A stretch of 64,000 nt of DNA from Devosia ginsengisoli (GCF_024707105.1 NZ_JANQAJ010000011.1:259488-323487), one strand, 5' to 3'; numbered from the stretch's first letter, positions 1 through 11,747 are shown. Numbers and translations are program-made. Notes: generated by a model not told the origin, from the sequence alone.

Positions 1-1
1 T

Positions 2-217
2 GCCTGCGCCATGCGCACGGATGTACGGGCGCTGCTGTTCGACCTGCTGGAAGGCGCCAAGCAGGGATTGCGGCCGGGATTCAGCAAGGTGGTGGTGGAT
101 GCGAGCGCGGTGGCCGACAAGGGGCAGGTGATCGCGGCGCTGACGGGAAAGCTGCCGGCGCAGGCGCTGCGGGATCATACGGTGGCACGGTTGTTTTATC
201 TGGCTGGGGCGGCTTAG
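2..217 (+). CDS. C-terminal part of an unidentified protein (5' end outside window)
   Basis: An open frame enters from the left edge and ends with TAG at 215-217, giving the last 71 residues of a protein. An ATG at position 11 lies in frame, but there is no ribosome binding site in view and the frame stays open to the edge, so I treat it as the tail of a longer gene. The peptide is Ala/Leu/Val-rich with regular helix-like spacing and no motif I recognise. It is followed by a large palindromic repeat and then by convergent DUF1643/folD genes. The family is unknown. Confidence 0.5.
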   Translation, partial: ACAMRTDVRALLFDLLEGAKQGLRPGFSKVVVDASAVADKGQVIAALTGKLPAQALRDHTVARLFYLAGAA

Positions 218-232
218 ACATCGGGGCACGCG

Positions 233-345
233 CTCGTGGTTCGAGGGTCGCAAGAGCTCCCGCCTCACCATGAGGGCTACTGGAATGCCGAGTTCAAAGT
301 AGCCCTCATGGTGAGACGCGCTTCTTCAGCGCCTCGAACCACGAG
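233..345. repeat. Nested palindromic intergenic repeat (REP-like family A, copy 1)
   Basis: An outer inverted pair CTCGTGGTTCGAGG (233-246) / CCTCGAACCACGAG (332-345) encloses an inner perfect 18-bp pair at 264-281 and 298-315 (CTCACCATGAGGGCTACT and its complement). The same words, CTCACCATGAGG and CTCGTGGTTCGA, recur at 15.3 and 30.6 kb, so this is a dispersed family. It lies between two convergent genes and could form a cruciform or act as a bidirectional terminator. Confidence 0.85.
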
Positions 346-355
346 GGCGTGGCAA

Positions 356-904
356 TCAGCCCGGAAACCGCACCAGCGGCGTATCGGCCCTGAGATAGAG
401 CGGGTGCTTGGGGCTGCCGTCGGCATTGGTGCCGAAGCACCAGAGATCGATGCCATCGGCGCGGAGCGTTTCGACGATTTCGCGGCCAGCCGGGGCCAGG
501 GCCTTGTTGAGCTTGCCGTGGCAGAGGACGACGCGCCCTGCCCCAGCGGCAGCCTGGCGGATGACGGGGAGATTGGCGTCGGAGACGGCGACAATGCCCG
601 GCTGGACCAGCATTTTCGGATCGGTGGCGCGGTAGTCGCCGACATTGCATTTCACCATGGCGGAAAAGCCCTCGCGGCGGGCGAAGGTCCATTCGCGGGC
701 GCAGGTGGGGTCGTCCACGGTCGCGTCGGCGGTGGAGGGGTTCATGCCGATGAAGAGGATGTAGCGCTGCGGGAAGGCATCGCCGAGCCAGCGGCGCATG
801 CGCTGGCGGTAGCGGGTGTCCGCGCTCATCACCACGTCGCCATGGACGCCCTCGGCCAGACGCAGGCGGACCTTGCCGCCGGGATCGTGGGCGAGCCCGC
901 TCAT
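356..904 (-). CDS. DUF1643 domain-containing protein
   Basis: This 182-residue protein matches my recollection of the DUF1643 family: a conserved block [11 protein letters not shown] near residue 50, followed by DDPTCAR and a later LCHGKLN segment. The biochemical function of the family is not established. I chose the ATG at 904 because it overlaps the folD stop (ATGA), which suggests translational coupling to folD; a longer in-frame start upstream lies wholly inside folD. The gene ends just before the nested palindrome at 233-345, which may terminate this minus-strand transcript. Confidence 0.8.
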   Translation of the reverse strand: MSGLAHDPGGKVRLRLAEGVHGDVVMSADTRYRQRMRRWLGDAFPQRYILFIGMNPSTADATVDDPTCAREWTFARREGFSAMVKCNVGDYRATDPKMLVQPGIVAVSDANLPVIRQAAAGAGRVVLCHGKLNKALAPAGREIVETLRADGIDLWCFGTNADGSPKHPLYLRADTPLVRFPG

Positions 905-1803
905 GCCGTCAGGTCGGTCGGGGGCACGAGGCCGTTGATCAGCGAGGCGGTGGTGATGGTGTTGGCGAGGAGGCACGCAATGGTCATGGGGCCGACACCG
1001 CCGGGGACCGGAGTGATGGCGGCGGCTACTTCGGCGGCTTCGGCATAGGCCACGTCGCCGACGAGGCGCGTCTTGCCCTCGCCGCGTTCGGGGGCGGGAA
1101 TGCGGTTGATGCCGACATCGATAACGGTGGCGCCGGGCTTGATCCAGTCGCCGCGGATCATTTCGGGACGGCCGACGGCGGCGACGACGATATCGGCGCC
1201 GCGCACGACGTCAGCCAGGTTCTTCGTCTTCGAGTGGGCGACGGTGACGGTGCAGTTCTCGCGCAGCAGGAGCTGCATCATGGGTTTGCCGACGAGATTG
1301 GAGCGGCCGATGATGACGGCGTTGAGGCCGGAAAGCGAGCCGAGCTGGTCGCGCAGCAGCATGAGGCAGCCGAGCGGCGTGCAGGAAACCGGGCCCGGCA
1401 GGCCGATCTGCACCTTGCCGACATTGGCGGGGGTGAAGCAATCGACATCCTTTGACGGGGCGATGGCTTCGATCACCTTGATGGGGTCGATCTGCTTCGG
1501 CACCGGCATTTGCACAAGGATGCCATGGACTTGGTCATCGTTGTTCAGGCGATTGACGAGTTCCAGAAGCTCTGCTTCGCTGGTATCTTCTGATAGTTCG
1601 TATTTGAACGAGGCCATGCCGACCTCCGCGGTCTGCTTGGCCTTGCTGCTGACATAGACCTGGCTGGCGGGATCGTGGCCGACGATGACCACGGCGAGGC
1701 CGGGGGTGATGTCATGCTCGGATTTGAGGCGCTGCACATGGTCGGCAATGCGGCTGCGGAGGCTTTCGGCGAAGCTCTTGCCGTCGATGATCTTTGCCGT
1801 CAT
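901..1803 (-). CDS. folD: Bifunctional methylenetetrahydrofolate dehydrogenase / methenyltetrahydrofolate cyclohydrolase
   Basis: FolD interconverts 5,10-methylene-THF, 5,10-methenyl-THF and 10-formyl-THF in cytosolic one-carbon metabolism. The 300-residue length is normal. Visible motifs are the catalytic-lysine block [14 protein letters not shown] near residue 53, [15 protein letters not shown] near 165 for NADP binding, and the C-terminal [19 protein letters not shown] chose the ATG at 1803, five bases after GGAGG; an in-frame ATG at 1815 has no ribosome binding site. Its stop overlaps the start of the DUF1643 gene, so the two probably form one transcript. Confidence 0.97.
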   Translation of the reverse strand: MTAKIIDGKSFAESLRSRIADHVQRLKSEHDITPGLAVVIVGHDPASQVYVSSKAKQTAEVGMASFKYELSEDTSEAELLELVNRLNNDDQVHGILVQMPVPKQIDPIKVIEAIAPSKDVDCFTPANVGKVQIGLPGPVSCTPLGCLMLLRDQLGSLSGLNAVIIGRSNLVGKPMMQLLLRENCTVTVAHSKTKNLADVVRGADIVVAAVGRPEMIRGDWIKPGATVIDVGINRIPAPERGEGKTRLVGDVAYAEAAEVAAAITPVPGGVGPMTIACLLANTITTASLINGLVPPTDLTA

Positions 1804-1891
1804 GAAAACCTCCAAATCCGCTCTGCGGGCAGCAATAGAAAACGTGGCGGCGTTCGTCTACGGTCTTGCGGCGAAATGTCGGAGACAAGCC

Positions 1892-2329
1892 ATGTCCGAG
1901 CAGAAAACCAGGCCCGATACCGGCGATGTCGATGAATTCCTGGCGCAAGTGGATGATCCGGCCAAGCGGGCGGACAGTTACCGGCTGGTCGAGATGATGT
2001 CGGCTGTGTCGGGCGAACCACCGGTGCTGTGGGGCACGATGGTCGGCTTCGGGACCTACCACTACCGCTATGCCAGCGGGCATGAGGGCGATGCGTTTCT
2101 CATCGGCTTTGCGCCGCGCAAGGCGGAGTTCAGCATCTATCTGATGGGCACCTATCTGCCCGAGGAGATCGCCCGGCGCGATGGGTTGCTGGCCAGGCTG
2201 GGCAGGCACCGGATGGGCAAGGCCTGTCTCTATGTGAAGCGGCTCGACGATATCGACCTGGATGTGCTGCGGGAGCTGGCGGAAATCTCGGTCGCCACGC
2301 TGCGGGCGGCCTATCCGGCGGCAAAATAG
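1892..2329 (+). CDS. DUF1801 domain-containing protein
   Basis: This 145-residue protein has the DUF1801 pattern: an early region reading VDEFLAQVDDPAKRADS, then MVGFGTYHYRY, FLIGFAPRKAEFSIYL, and a C-terminal KACLYVKRLDDIDLDVLRELA. The fold resembles bacterial frataxin-like/YdhG proteins, but no reaction is known. The start at 1892 follows GGAG at 1881-1884; the frame is open further upstream, but that part overlaps folD. It is divergent from folD and is followed by a clear hairpin terminator. Confidence 0.85.
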   Translation: MSEQKTRPDTGDVDEFLAQVDDPAKRADSYRLVEMMSAVSGEPPVLWGTMVGFGTYHYRYASGHEGDAFLIGFAPRKAEFSIYLMGTYLPEEIARRDGLLARLGRHRMGKACLYVKRLDDIDLDVLRELAEISVATLRAAYPAAK

Positions 2330-2330
2330 A

Positions 2331-2364
2331 AAGACCGCAATGACATTGCTGCCATTGCGGTCTT
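2331..2364 (+). terminator. Rho-independent-type hairpin after the DUF1801 gene
   Basis: AAGACCGCAATG (2331-2342) and CATTGCGGTCTT (2353-2364) form a perfect 12-bp stem with a 10-base loop, starting two bases after the stop codon. The following T-run is very short, so termination efficiency is uncertain. Confidence 0.75.
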
Positions 2365-2661
2365 GGGAATATCGGCCATCCGCACTGTTGAGGGCTTGGG
2401 GGACAAGCGGCCAGCGCGACACTCCTCGCTCACCGGTTTGCATGGGTCGCTTGCCGTGCCAGTGAACTGCGTATGAAGATGGTGATGAAATGCGGCAAGA
2501 AAAGCGCCATCACACCGATGTGAAACCGGCGCGCGCCGGGCCCTGCAGTTGAAGCCATGCCGCGAAGCTGTCATTCAAGACGGCTAGGTGCTGCCGGATA
2601 TGCAGCGCGATTCCGAGACGACGCCGGCTCAATCCGGAGGCGGCGATTTTGAAAGAGCAAC
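2365..2661 (+). other. Intergenic leader of amn, no gene seen
   Basis: These 297 bases lie between the hairpin and the amn start. I find no convincing small gene. There is a perfect 14-base palindrome (CCGGCGCGCGCCGG) at 2526-2539. Just before the amn start only a weak GAAAGAG at 2651-2657 can serve as ribosome binding site. The amn promoter presumably lies in this stretch, but I cannot place it. Confidence 0.4.
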
Positions 2662-4137
2662 ATGACCACGATCAGCCCGCCGCGCCTCGACAAGCAATCC
2701 TTCACCGACCCGGAGAAGGCGTGGGAATACATGGCCGAGCTCTATCATCGCAATACCGGCTTCATCCGCGGCCATCTGGATGCGCTGACCAAGGGCGTGG
2801 TGCCGGCGGGGCGCGTACGGGCGTGCTATCCGCAGGTGGAAGTGCGCTCGACCAGCTATTCCAGGCATGAAAGCACCCTGCCCTATGGGTTCCTGCATAC
2901 GCCGGGGCTGTATCGCACCACGGTGACGGCGCCGGACCTGTTCCGCACCTATTACCAGGAGCAATTCACGGTCATCCTCAAGAACCATGGCGGCACGATC
3001 GATATCGGGGAATCCGATACGCCGATCCCGCTGCATTTCGCGGTGGAAGCCAATGAGCGGATCGATGGCGAGGCGCTGAATGCGCTGAACATTCCGCTGC
3101 GCGACGTGTTCGACGCGCCGGACCTGGGCAATACCGACGACGAGATCGCCAATGGCACTTTCGTGCCGCCGCGCGGCGGGCCCTATCCGCTGGCGGCGTT
3201 TACGGCGCCGCGAGTGGATTATTCGCTGTTCCGGCTGAGCCACTATACCGGCACCGATGCCGGCCATTTCCAGAATTTCGTGATCTTCACCAACTACGCC
3301 TTCTATATCGACGAATTCTGCCGGGTGGCGAAGGAGTACATGCGCTCGGGCCATGCCCATTACGAGAGCTTCATCGAGCCGGGCAATGTGGTGACCGACA
3401 ATGCGCTGCGCGGGGGCAATGTGGCGGGCACGGCGCCGGTGCGGGCGCCGCAGATGCCGGCCTATCACCTGACGGCGGATCGCGGGCGCGGCATCACCAT
3501 GGTCAATATCGGCGTGGGTCCGAGCAACGCCAAGACGATTACCGATCATATCGCGGTGCTGCGGCCGCATGCCTGGATCATGCTGGGGCATTGCGCGGGG
3601 CTGCGGAACAGCCAGGAGCTGGGCGACTATGTGCTGGCCCATGCCTACGTGCGCGAGGACCATGTGCTCGATGCCGACCTGCCGCTGTCGGTGCCCATTC
3701 CGGCGCTGGCCGAAGTGCAGGTGGCGCTGGAACAGGCGGTGCATGAAGTGACCGAGACCGAAGGCATCGAGACCAAGAAGATCATGCGCACCGGCACGGT
3801 GGCGACCTTCGACAACCGCAACTGGGAATTGCGCGACCAGGCGGAAATCACCCAGCGGCTCAGCCAGTCGCGCGCCGTGGCGCTGGACATGGAAAGCGCG
3901 ACGATCGCGGCCAACGGCTTCCGCTTCCGGGTGCCCTACGGGACCTTGCTCTGCGTGTCAGACAAGCCGCTGCATGGCGAGCTCAAGCTGCCGGGCATGG
4001 CGTCGGATTTTTACCGCACGCAGGTCAACCGGCACTTGCAGATCGGGCTGCGGGCCATGGAAATCCTGCGGGACCAGCCGGCGGAGCGGCTGCATTCGCG
4101 CAAGCTCAGGAGCTTTGCCGAGACGGCGTTCCAGTAG
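2662..4137 (+). CDS. amn: AMP nucleosidase
   Basis: Amn hydrolyses AMP to adenine and ribose 5-phosphate and helps control the cellular AMP pool. The 491-residue length fits the long bacterial form: an N-terminal regulatory domain (about residues 1-180; motifs YHRNTGFIRGHL and LYRTTVTAPDLF) and a C-terminal nucleosidase domain of the purine phosphorylase fold (about 270-480), with MVNIGVGPSNAKTITDHI, WIMLGHCAGLR, ALDMESATIAANGF and the substrate-pocket block LLCVSDKPLHGELKLPG. Its stop lies one base before the stop of a convergent gene of unknown function. Confidence 0.95.
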   Translation: MTTISPPRLDKQSFTDPEKAWEYMAELYHRNTGFIRGHLDALTKGVVPAGRVRACYPQVEVRSTSYSRHESTLPYGFLHTPGLYRTTVTAPDLFRTYYQEQFTVILKNHGGTIDIGESDTPIPLHFAVEANERIDGEALNALNIPLRDVFDAPDLGNTDDEIANGTFVPPRGGPYPLAAFTAPRVDYSLFRLSHYTGTDAGHFQNFVIFTNYAFYIDEFCRVAKEYMRSGHAHYESFIEPGNVVTDNALRGGNVAGTAPVRAPQMPAYHLTADRGRGITMVNIGVGPSNAKTITDHIAVLRPHAWIMLGHCAGLRNSQELGDYVLAHAYVREDHVLDADLPLSVPIPALAEVQVALEQAVHEVTETEGIETKKIMRTGTVATFDNRNWELRDQAEITQRLSQSRAVALDMESATIAANGFRFRVPYGTLLCVSDKPLHGELKLPGMASDFYRTQVNRHLQIGLRAMEILRDQPAERLHSRKLRSFAETAFQ

Positions 4138-4138
4138 G

Positions 4139-4813
4139 CTATTTGGCCTTCCTGGCCGCCGGTTTCTTCGTCCGTGCCTTGCCGGAGGCCGGCTTCCTGA
4201 TGGTCACGACCTGGGCCAGTTTGGGGGTGGCCTCGACGAGGCGGCGGGCAGAGGGATCGACCAGCAGTGTTTTGCCCTGAGGTGGCAATTGCACGGTTTC
4301 CACTGGCATGACGTCGAAGGCGCCGCCATGCTCATTGGCTTTCTTGACGAAATCGTAGGCCCGCGCATCCAGCTTGCCGCCGCGCAGATCGGCGAGCCGA
4401 TCTTCGGGGCCGGCAACGTCTTCGGTATGGAGGATGTCGCCGGTGGATTTGTTGTAGACCACCGAGCGCATGAAGGATGCGGGCTCAATGCGCCAACCTG
4501 AGCCGGTATCGTACTCGCGGACAACCATGCGCGCCCGGGTGATGTTGAGGTTGGACTGGTCGAGCCCGCCGACGATGCGCAGGCGCATCGCGATGCGCCA
4601 TACGCCATCGCCGAAATAGTAGTCGTCCCCAATCGAGAAGTCGTTATTGACGTAGCTGATACTGGAGCCTCCGCCGCCATCCTGGTAGGCGCTAAGGGCG
4701 CACTCGGCCATCAACCCGGCCGGTGGATCAACGAGCAGTTCGACATTGGCCGTTCCCACCTGCAGGAAGTTGCGGTGAAAGACCGTAGCCCAATAGACCC
4801 ATTGTCGCGCCAT
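4139..4813 (-). CDS. Hypothetical protein with basic C-terminal tail
   Basis: This 224-residue protein is not one I recognise. The chosen ATG at 4813 follows GGAGGG with seven bases between; an upstream in-frame ATG at 4870 has no such site. The N-terminal half is rich in aromatic residues and Gly (YQDGGGGSSISYVNND, YYFGDGVWRIAMRLRI), suggesting a beta-rich fold. The last 20 residues are Lys/Arg/Ala-rich. There is no signal peptide or membrane segment. It converges on amn. Confidence 0.6.
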   Translation of the reverse strand: MARQWVYWATVFHRNFLQVGTANVELLVDPPAGLMAECALSAYQDGGGGSSISYVNNDFSIGDDYYFGDGVWRIAMRLRIVGGLDQSNLNITRARMVVREYDTGSGWRIEPASFMRSVVYNKSTGDILHTEDVAGPEDRLADLRGGKLDARAYDFVKKANEHGGAFDVMPVETVQLPPQGKTLLVDPSARRLVEATPKLAQVVTIRKPASGKARTKKPAARKAK

Positions 4814-4903
4814 TGTGCTGCCCTCCAAGGTTGCCTGCAGCGTAGACCAGGTCGGGCACGACGTATTCATTCGAATCGATGACGCAGACCAAGGCCTTGA
4901 TGC

Positions 4904-5872
4904 TCACGCGGTCGGCGTGACCACGACCTTGCCGATGGCGTGGGCGTCGCCCAGGTGGCGCAGGGCCTGGGCGCCCTGTTCGAGGGGGTAGACGCCGTCG
5001 ATGACCGGGCGGAGGGTGCCGGAGAGGCAGCTTGCGGCCAGTTCGGCGCTGTCGGCGGCAGCGGCGCGGTAGATCAGCACTTGCAGACGTTGGCGGCGCT
5101 TGCGGCCGATGAGGGCGCCGAAGGCCGCGACCTGCAGCAGGCTGCCGACGGTGCCGCCGATGACGACGAGATTGCCGCCGTCATTGAGCACGCGGGCAAA
5201 GGTGGCGACAGAGCGGTTGGCGACGACGTCGATAATGAAATCGTAGCGGATGGTGCCGGCGGCGAAGTCGGTCTGGCGGTAGTCGATGAACTCATCGGCG
5301 CCGAGGGCCAGCAGGGCGTCGCGCTTTTCGGCGCGGTCGACGGCGGTTACGTGCGCGCCGGCGGCTTTGGCGAGCTGGATGGTGAAAGTGCCCACGCCGC
5401 CACCGGCGCCGTTGATGAGGACGCGATCGGCGGGCCCGAGTTGCGGGCGCTTGCGCATGGCCTGCAGGGCGAGACTGCCTGCCTGGGGCAAGGCTGCGGC
5501 GTCGACCCAGTTGAGGCCCTGCGGCACCGGAGCCAGCGCGGTCGCCTTGGCGCAAGTCAGTTCAGCCAGTCCGCCCCAATTGCCTTCGGACAGATCGCCG
5601 AAGACGGCATCGCCCGGCGCGAAGGTGGTGACATCGGGGCCAGTGGCTTCGACCGTGCCGGCAATATCGGCGCCGAGGATTTTGCGGGGTGGGCGAAAGG
5701 GCGCCGTGATCCGGCCCATGGTCGTGCCGACCATCAGGTCCCAATCCCAGGAGTTCAATGCGGTGGCGTGAATACGCACCAGCACCTCACCGGGGCCGGG
5801 TTGCGGCTGGGGCATCTGCTCCAGCCGCAGCGTTTCTGGCGGGCCGTAGGTATCGTAGACCAGAGCCCGCAT
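4904..5872 (-). CDS. NAD(P)-dependent zinc-less MDR oxidoreductase (quinone oxidoreductase-like)
   Basis: This 322-residue medium-chain dehydrogenase/reductase has an N-terminal GroES-like domain (PGPGEVLVRIHATALNSWDW near residue 28; GADIAGTVEATGPDV near 68) and a Rossmann domain with INGAGGGVGTFTIQLAKAAGA near residue 150 for NAD(P)H. The usual structural-zinc cysteines are absent, as in the quinone reductase branch. The substrate cannot be read from the sequence. I chose the second ATG (5872): AGGAG sits six bases upstream of it but touches the first ATG at 5878. It starts 14 bases after the eno stop, so the two are probably co-transcribed. Confidence 0.85.
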   Translation of the reverse strand: MRALVYDTYGPPETLRLEQMPQPQPGPGEVLVRIHATALNSWDWDLMVGTTMGRITAPFRPPRKILGADIAGTVEATGPDVTTFAPGDAVFGDLSEGNWGGLAELTCAKATALAPVPQGLNWVDAAALPQAGSLALQAMRKRPQLGPADRVLINGAGGGVGTFTIQLAKAAGAHVTAVDRAEKRDALLALGADEFIDYRQTDFAAGTIRYDFIIDVVANRSVATFARVLNDGGNLVVIGGTVGSLLQVAAFGALIGRKRRQRLQVLIYRAAAADSAELAASCLSGTLRPVIDGVYPLEQGAQALRHLGDAHAIGKVVVTPTA

Positions 5873-5886
5873 CGTCATCTCCTGCC

Positions 5887-7315
<1,429 letters not shown>

Positions 7316-7336
7316 GGGATACTTTCCGGAGGAACC

Positions 7337-7768
7337 ATGACCACACAGTTCATCAAGCAGGTTGCCCATGCCTGCATCTTCGCGCACGACCTGGAAAAGA
7401 CGGCCAATTTCTATCGTGACGTACTTGGCATCGAGAAGGCCTTCGACTTCAAGCGCGGGGAGGACTGGATCGGCTTCTATATGGACCTTGGCGCGCGGAC
7501 CTTCATCGAAGTGTTCCGCAAGGGGGAATCGCGCTTCGCCGAGACCGACCAGATCAACCATATCTGCCTCGAGACCGAGGACCTGGATGGGCTGATCGCC
7601 CAGGTGCGCGCGCAGGGCGTTGCCATCACCGACAAGAAGCTTGGCGTGGACGGGACCTGGCAGGCCTGGTCCGCCGATCCGAATGGCGTGAAGCTGGAGA
7701 TTTTCCAGTATACGGCGGAGAGTTTGCAGTTCGGGCCGAAGGGCGGGGTCTGCCAGGTGAACTGGTAG
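7337..7768 (+). CDS. VOC family protein (glyoxalase/lactoylglutathione lyase-like)
   Basis: This 143-residue protein has the vicinal-oxygen-chelate fold of glyoxalase I and dioxygenases. It begins with a metal-ligand type segment (QVAHACIFAHDLEKTANFYRDVLG), continues with FIEVFRKGE and NHICLETEDLDGLIAQVRAQGV, and ends with WSADPNGVKLEIFQY. His and Glu residues in these blocks are the likely metal ligands. The substrate is not deducible. GGAGG lies five bases upstream of the start. A G/C-rich repeat follows the gene. Confidence 0.85.
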   Translation: MTTQFIKQVAHACIFAHDLEKTANFYRDVLGIEKAFDFKRGEDWIGFYMDLGARTFIEVFRKGESRFAETDQINHICLETEDLDGLIAQVRAQGVAITDKKLGVDGTWQAWSADPNGVKLEIFQYTAESLQFGPKGGVCQVNW

Positions 7769-7807
7769 GAGCGGTATACAGATCGCGAGTGCAGGGTCTG
7801 TAACTCA

Positions 7808-7935
7808 CCCCCACCCTCATTCCCTCCCCACAAGGGGAGGGAAGCCTGCCCGGTGGACGATGCGATATTGGACCACCGACCTCGGTCATGCGCCTCCCTC
7901 CCCCTTGATGGGGAGGGATTGAGGGTGGGGTGGGG
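7808..7935. repeat. G/C-rich palindromic repeat, family B copy 1
   Basis: A long imperfect inverted repeat: the left arm carries CCCACCCTCATTCCCTCCCC, and the right arm reads back GGGGAGGGATTGAGGGTGGG. Smaller hairpins of CCCC-ACAA-GGGG type lie within the arms, and about 50 bases of spacer separate them. Closely similar copies lie at 19.6 and 23.4 kb. It sits between the convergent VOC and DUF4169 genes. Confidence 0.85.
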
Positions 7936-7966
7936 CCACACGCACTGAAGGTGCGCGGTATACCCC

Positions 7967-8143
7967 CTATTCGTCCTTCTTGTGGCCCTCGATATGCCGC
8001 TCCGCCTGCGCCTTTTCGGCTTCCTGCCTGAGCTTTTCGGCCTTGGTGCGGCCGAAGAGGACACGGTTCTGCGCGGCCTGCACCGCCTTGTCGGCGCGGG
8101 CCTTCTGCTTGCGGGCGTTGCGGAGGTTGATGATCTCGGCCAT
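7967..8143 (-). CDS. DUF4169 family small protein
   Basis: A 58-residue protein starting MAEIINLRNARKQKARADKA and containing FGRTKAEKLRQEAEKAQAER near residue 30. This matches the DUF4169 family of short, highly charged alphaproteobacterial proteins. It is almost entirely Lys/Arg/Glu/Ala and predicted helical. The function is unknown. It starts 45 bases after the stop of a small secreted protein gene on the same strand, so the two may be co-transcribed. Confidence 0.8.
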   Translation of the reverse strand: MAEIINLRNARKQKARADKAVQAAQNRVLFGRTKAEKLRQEAEKAQAERHIEGHKKDE

Positions 8144-8188
8144 GGCGGGGAATCGGAATGGGTCGCCCGCTTATAGCACGGGACGGCC

Positions 8189-8557
8189 TCAGTAGATGAA
8201 GGGGCAGGAAACCGAGACCTCCCTGCCCTTCCTGGTCAGGATGCGGGCGTAGTAGGAATAGTCGTCCTCGACCATCTGCGCGTCGATCATGATGGCGCCC
8301 GGCGAGATCTGGTCGGCGAAGGCGTCGTCAAAATTGACGGTGTCGTCGGGGAACATTTCCATCGGAAATGATTTGCCTGGGCGTGCTGTGGTCAGGTCGA
8401 GGAAGCTGAAGCTGGTGGGATCCTCGATGCGCAGCAGGCCGGCGGGCGTATAGGGGCCATCGAGGTCCGAATAGCAGTCGAAATCGCCCAGCACCTGGGC
8501 GCTGGCGGGCATTGCGGTCACCGCCAGCAGGGTGGCGGCGAAGATCGTGCGGATCAT
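8189..8557 (-). CDS. Small secreted protein of unknown function
   Basis: This 122-residue protein starts with a clear Sec signal peptide (MIRTIFAATLLAVTAMPASA, predicted cleavage before QVLGDF). The mature part of about 102 residues is acidic, contains two Cys (DFDCYSD and VSVSCPFIY) that could form one periplasmic disulfide, and has no domain I recognise. It lies between pyrG and DUF4169 on the same strand. Confidence 0.7.
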   Translation of the reverse strand: MIRTIFAATLLAVTAMPASAQVLGDFDCYSDLDGPYTPAGLLRIEDPTSFSFLDLTTARPGKSFPMEMFPDDTVNFDDAFADQISPGAIMIDAQMVEDDYSYYARILTRKGREVSVSCPFIY

Positions 8558-8669
8558 GGATGTCTCCTCTTTGGCGAGGAGAATGGCGGAGCGGAATGGG
8601 CCGGCCTACCCCTGTTTCCGGGGGGCGCCGTGGTGGTTGGTAGTGGGCGCGACGCGCCGGGCTGCCGTC

Positions 8670-10304
<1,635 letters not shown>

Positions 10305-10331
10305 TCACCTTAATCACATCAGCGTCGATTC

Positions 10332-10354
10332 GTAGAGCGCGCAACCCGCTCTAC
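10332..10354 (-). promoter_or_regulatory. Small hairpin in the pyrG leader
   Basis: An 8-bp perfect stem (GTAGAGCG / CGCTCTAC) with a 7-base loop lies 34 bases upstream of the pyrG start, just after the secG terminator hairpin. It might affect pyrG expression; no C- or G-run attenuator of the Bacillus type is visible. Confidence 0.3.
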
Positions 10355-10360
10355 ACAAAG

Positions 10361-10389
10361 AAGAAGGGGATGTTTCCATCCCCCTCTTT
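10361..10389 (-). terminator. Hairpin terminator after secG
   Basis: GGGGATG (10366-10372) pairs with CATCCCC (10377-10383) around a TTTC loop, and pairing continues imperfectly through the flanking AAGAA / CTCTTT bases. On the minus strand it is followed by a T-rich tract (CTTCTTTGTG). It separates secG from pyrG. Confidence 0.7.
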
Positions 10390-10407
10390 CGGTTCGCCTT
10401 GCGGCGG

Positions 10408-10881
10408 TCAGTTGGTCGCCGGCGCGGCCGGTTCGCTGCTCGGCGTTTCCGCCGGAGCGTCGGGCACCGGCAGGTCGCTGGCCGCATCGGGGGTCGCGGC
10501 GTCGGCCGCGGGCGCCTCGGCGGCCGGCGCGGTTTCCGTGGGAGGAACCGGCAGGTCGGATGTTTCGGGCTGGAGGGCATTGAGCGCGTCGAGCACGTTG
10601 GTCGGCGCGGTGCCGTCCTCGGTGGTGGCGGCGCCTTCGAGAATGCCCGACGTGCCGCGATCGAGTTCGGACAGAACCGTCAGGCCAATCGCCGTGGCGA
10701 AGAACAGGGTTGCCAGAATCGCCGTGGTGCGGGTGAGCAGGTTGGCCGAGCCGCGCGCGGTCATGAAGCCGCCGCCACCACCGCCAATGCCCAGCGCGCC
10801 GCCCTCGGAGCGCTGCAGCAGGATTACTGCAATCAGCGCCAGGACGATCAGCAAATAGGCCACAATCAGGACGTTCGCCAT
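10408..10881 (-). CDS. secG: Preprotein translocase subunit SecG with long C-terminal extension
   Basis: SecG is the small accessory subunit of the SecYEG channel in the inner membrane. The first 75 residues show the family pattern: a TM helix (residues 3-22), the cytosolic loop LLQRSEGGALGIGGGGGGFM, LTRTTAILATLFFATAIGLTVL as second TM. The remaining about 80 residues are an Ala/Pro/Thr/Glu-rich low-complexity tail (repeats such as SDLPVPPTE and SDLPVPDAP), making it longer (157 aa) than enteric SecG (about 110 aa). Similar tails are common in alphaproteobacteria. It lies downstream of tpiA. Confidence 0.93.
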   Translation of the reverse strand: MANVLIVAYLLIVLALIAVILLQRSEGGALGIGGGGGGFMTARGSANLLTRTTAILATLFFATAIGLTVLSELDRGTSGILEGAATTEDGTAPTNVLDALNALQPETSDLPVPPTETAPAAEAPAADAATPDAASDLPVPDAPAETPSSEPAAPATN

Positions 10882-10991
10882 CGGGTCTCAGTCTATTCGG
10901 TCTAAGCTAAAGATGCGGCGTCATACACGCCTACCGCCGCAAATGCCAGAGGCGAGGCGGAATTTCCGCCCTGCCCGCAGCACCTGCGTCG

Positions 10992-11747
10992 CTATACGGC
11001 GGAGATAATGGTCGCGAAGTCCTTTGCCAAGAGGCTGGCACCACCGACAAGGCCGCCATTGACGTTATCGATGGCGAGGATTTCGCGGGCATTCTGCGGC
11101 TTGAGCGAGCCGCCATAGAGAATATGGATGGACTGCCCCTTGTCGCCGAAGCGGGCGACGAGCTGGCGGCGGATGGCATCATGCATCTGGGCGATGTCGT
11201 CATTGCTTGGGGTGCGGCCGGTGCCGATGGCCCAGACCGGCTCATAGGCCACGATGACATCGTGCTGGCCGGCGGCGTCGGGGATAGAGCCGGCGAGCTG
11301 GTCCGAAACGACGGATTCGGCGTGGCCGCCGTCGCGTTCGGCTTCGGTTTCGCCGACGCAGATAATGGGCTTGAGGCCGGCGCCGATGGCCGCTTCCGCC
11401 TTGGCGCGCACGATATCGTCAGTTTCGCCATGGGCGGCGCGGCGCTCGGAATGGCCGACGATGACATATTGGGCGCCGGCATCGGCCAGCATACCGGCCG
11501 CGATATCGCCGGTATGGGCGCCGGAAGCCGCCGGGTGGCAATCCTGCCCCCCGGCCAGGATACCCGAGGTGGCGCCTTGCCGCGCCACGGCCGCCAGGAT
11601 GGTCGCAGGCGGGCAAATCACCACCAGAGCGCGAGGCGCCTCGCCTGCCGTCATCATCTCCGCAAGGGCCGCCAGCTCGTCCAGCGAGGCCCGCAGGCCG
11701 TTCATTTTCCAGTTCCCTGCGATCAGCGGCGTTATTGTCGTTGTCAC
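10992..11747 (-). CDS. tpiA: Triosephosphate isomerase
   Basis: TpiA interconverts dihydroxyacetone phosphate and glyceraldehyde 3-phosphate. The 251-residue protein has all active-site blocks: AGNWKMNG near residue 9 (catalytic Lys), IVGHSERR near 97 (His), [11 protein letters not shown] near 165 (Glu and the phosphate loop) and [12 protein letters not shown] near 209. It is divergent from the PpiD-like gene with a 124-bp shared upstream region, and probably leads the tpiA-secG transcript. Confidence 0.98.
   Translation of the reverse strand: MTTTITPLIAGNWKMNGLRASLDELAALAEMMTAGEAPRALVVICPPATILAAVARQGATSGILAGGQDCHPAASGAHTGDIAAGMLADAGAQYVIVGHSERRAAHGETDDIVRAKAEAAIGAGLKPIICVGETEAERDGGHAESVVSDQLAGSIPDAAGQHDVIVAYEPVWAIGTGRTPSNDDIAQMHDAIRRQLVARFGDKGQSIHILYGGSLKPQNAREILAIDNVNGGLVGGASLLAKDFATIISAV

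Noticed and set aside
236-1048. 270-codon open frame on the plus strand opposite DUF1643 and folD
   Set aside because: It is antisense to two well-supported genes, has no domain pattern and contains part of the palindrome; typical of long chance frames in high-GC DNA.
7808-7935. CRISPR array
   Set aside because: The repeated units are inverted pairs of unequal spacing, not regularly spaced direct repeats with unique spacers; no cas genes are present.
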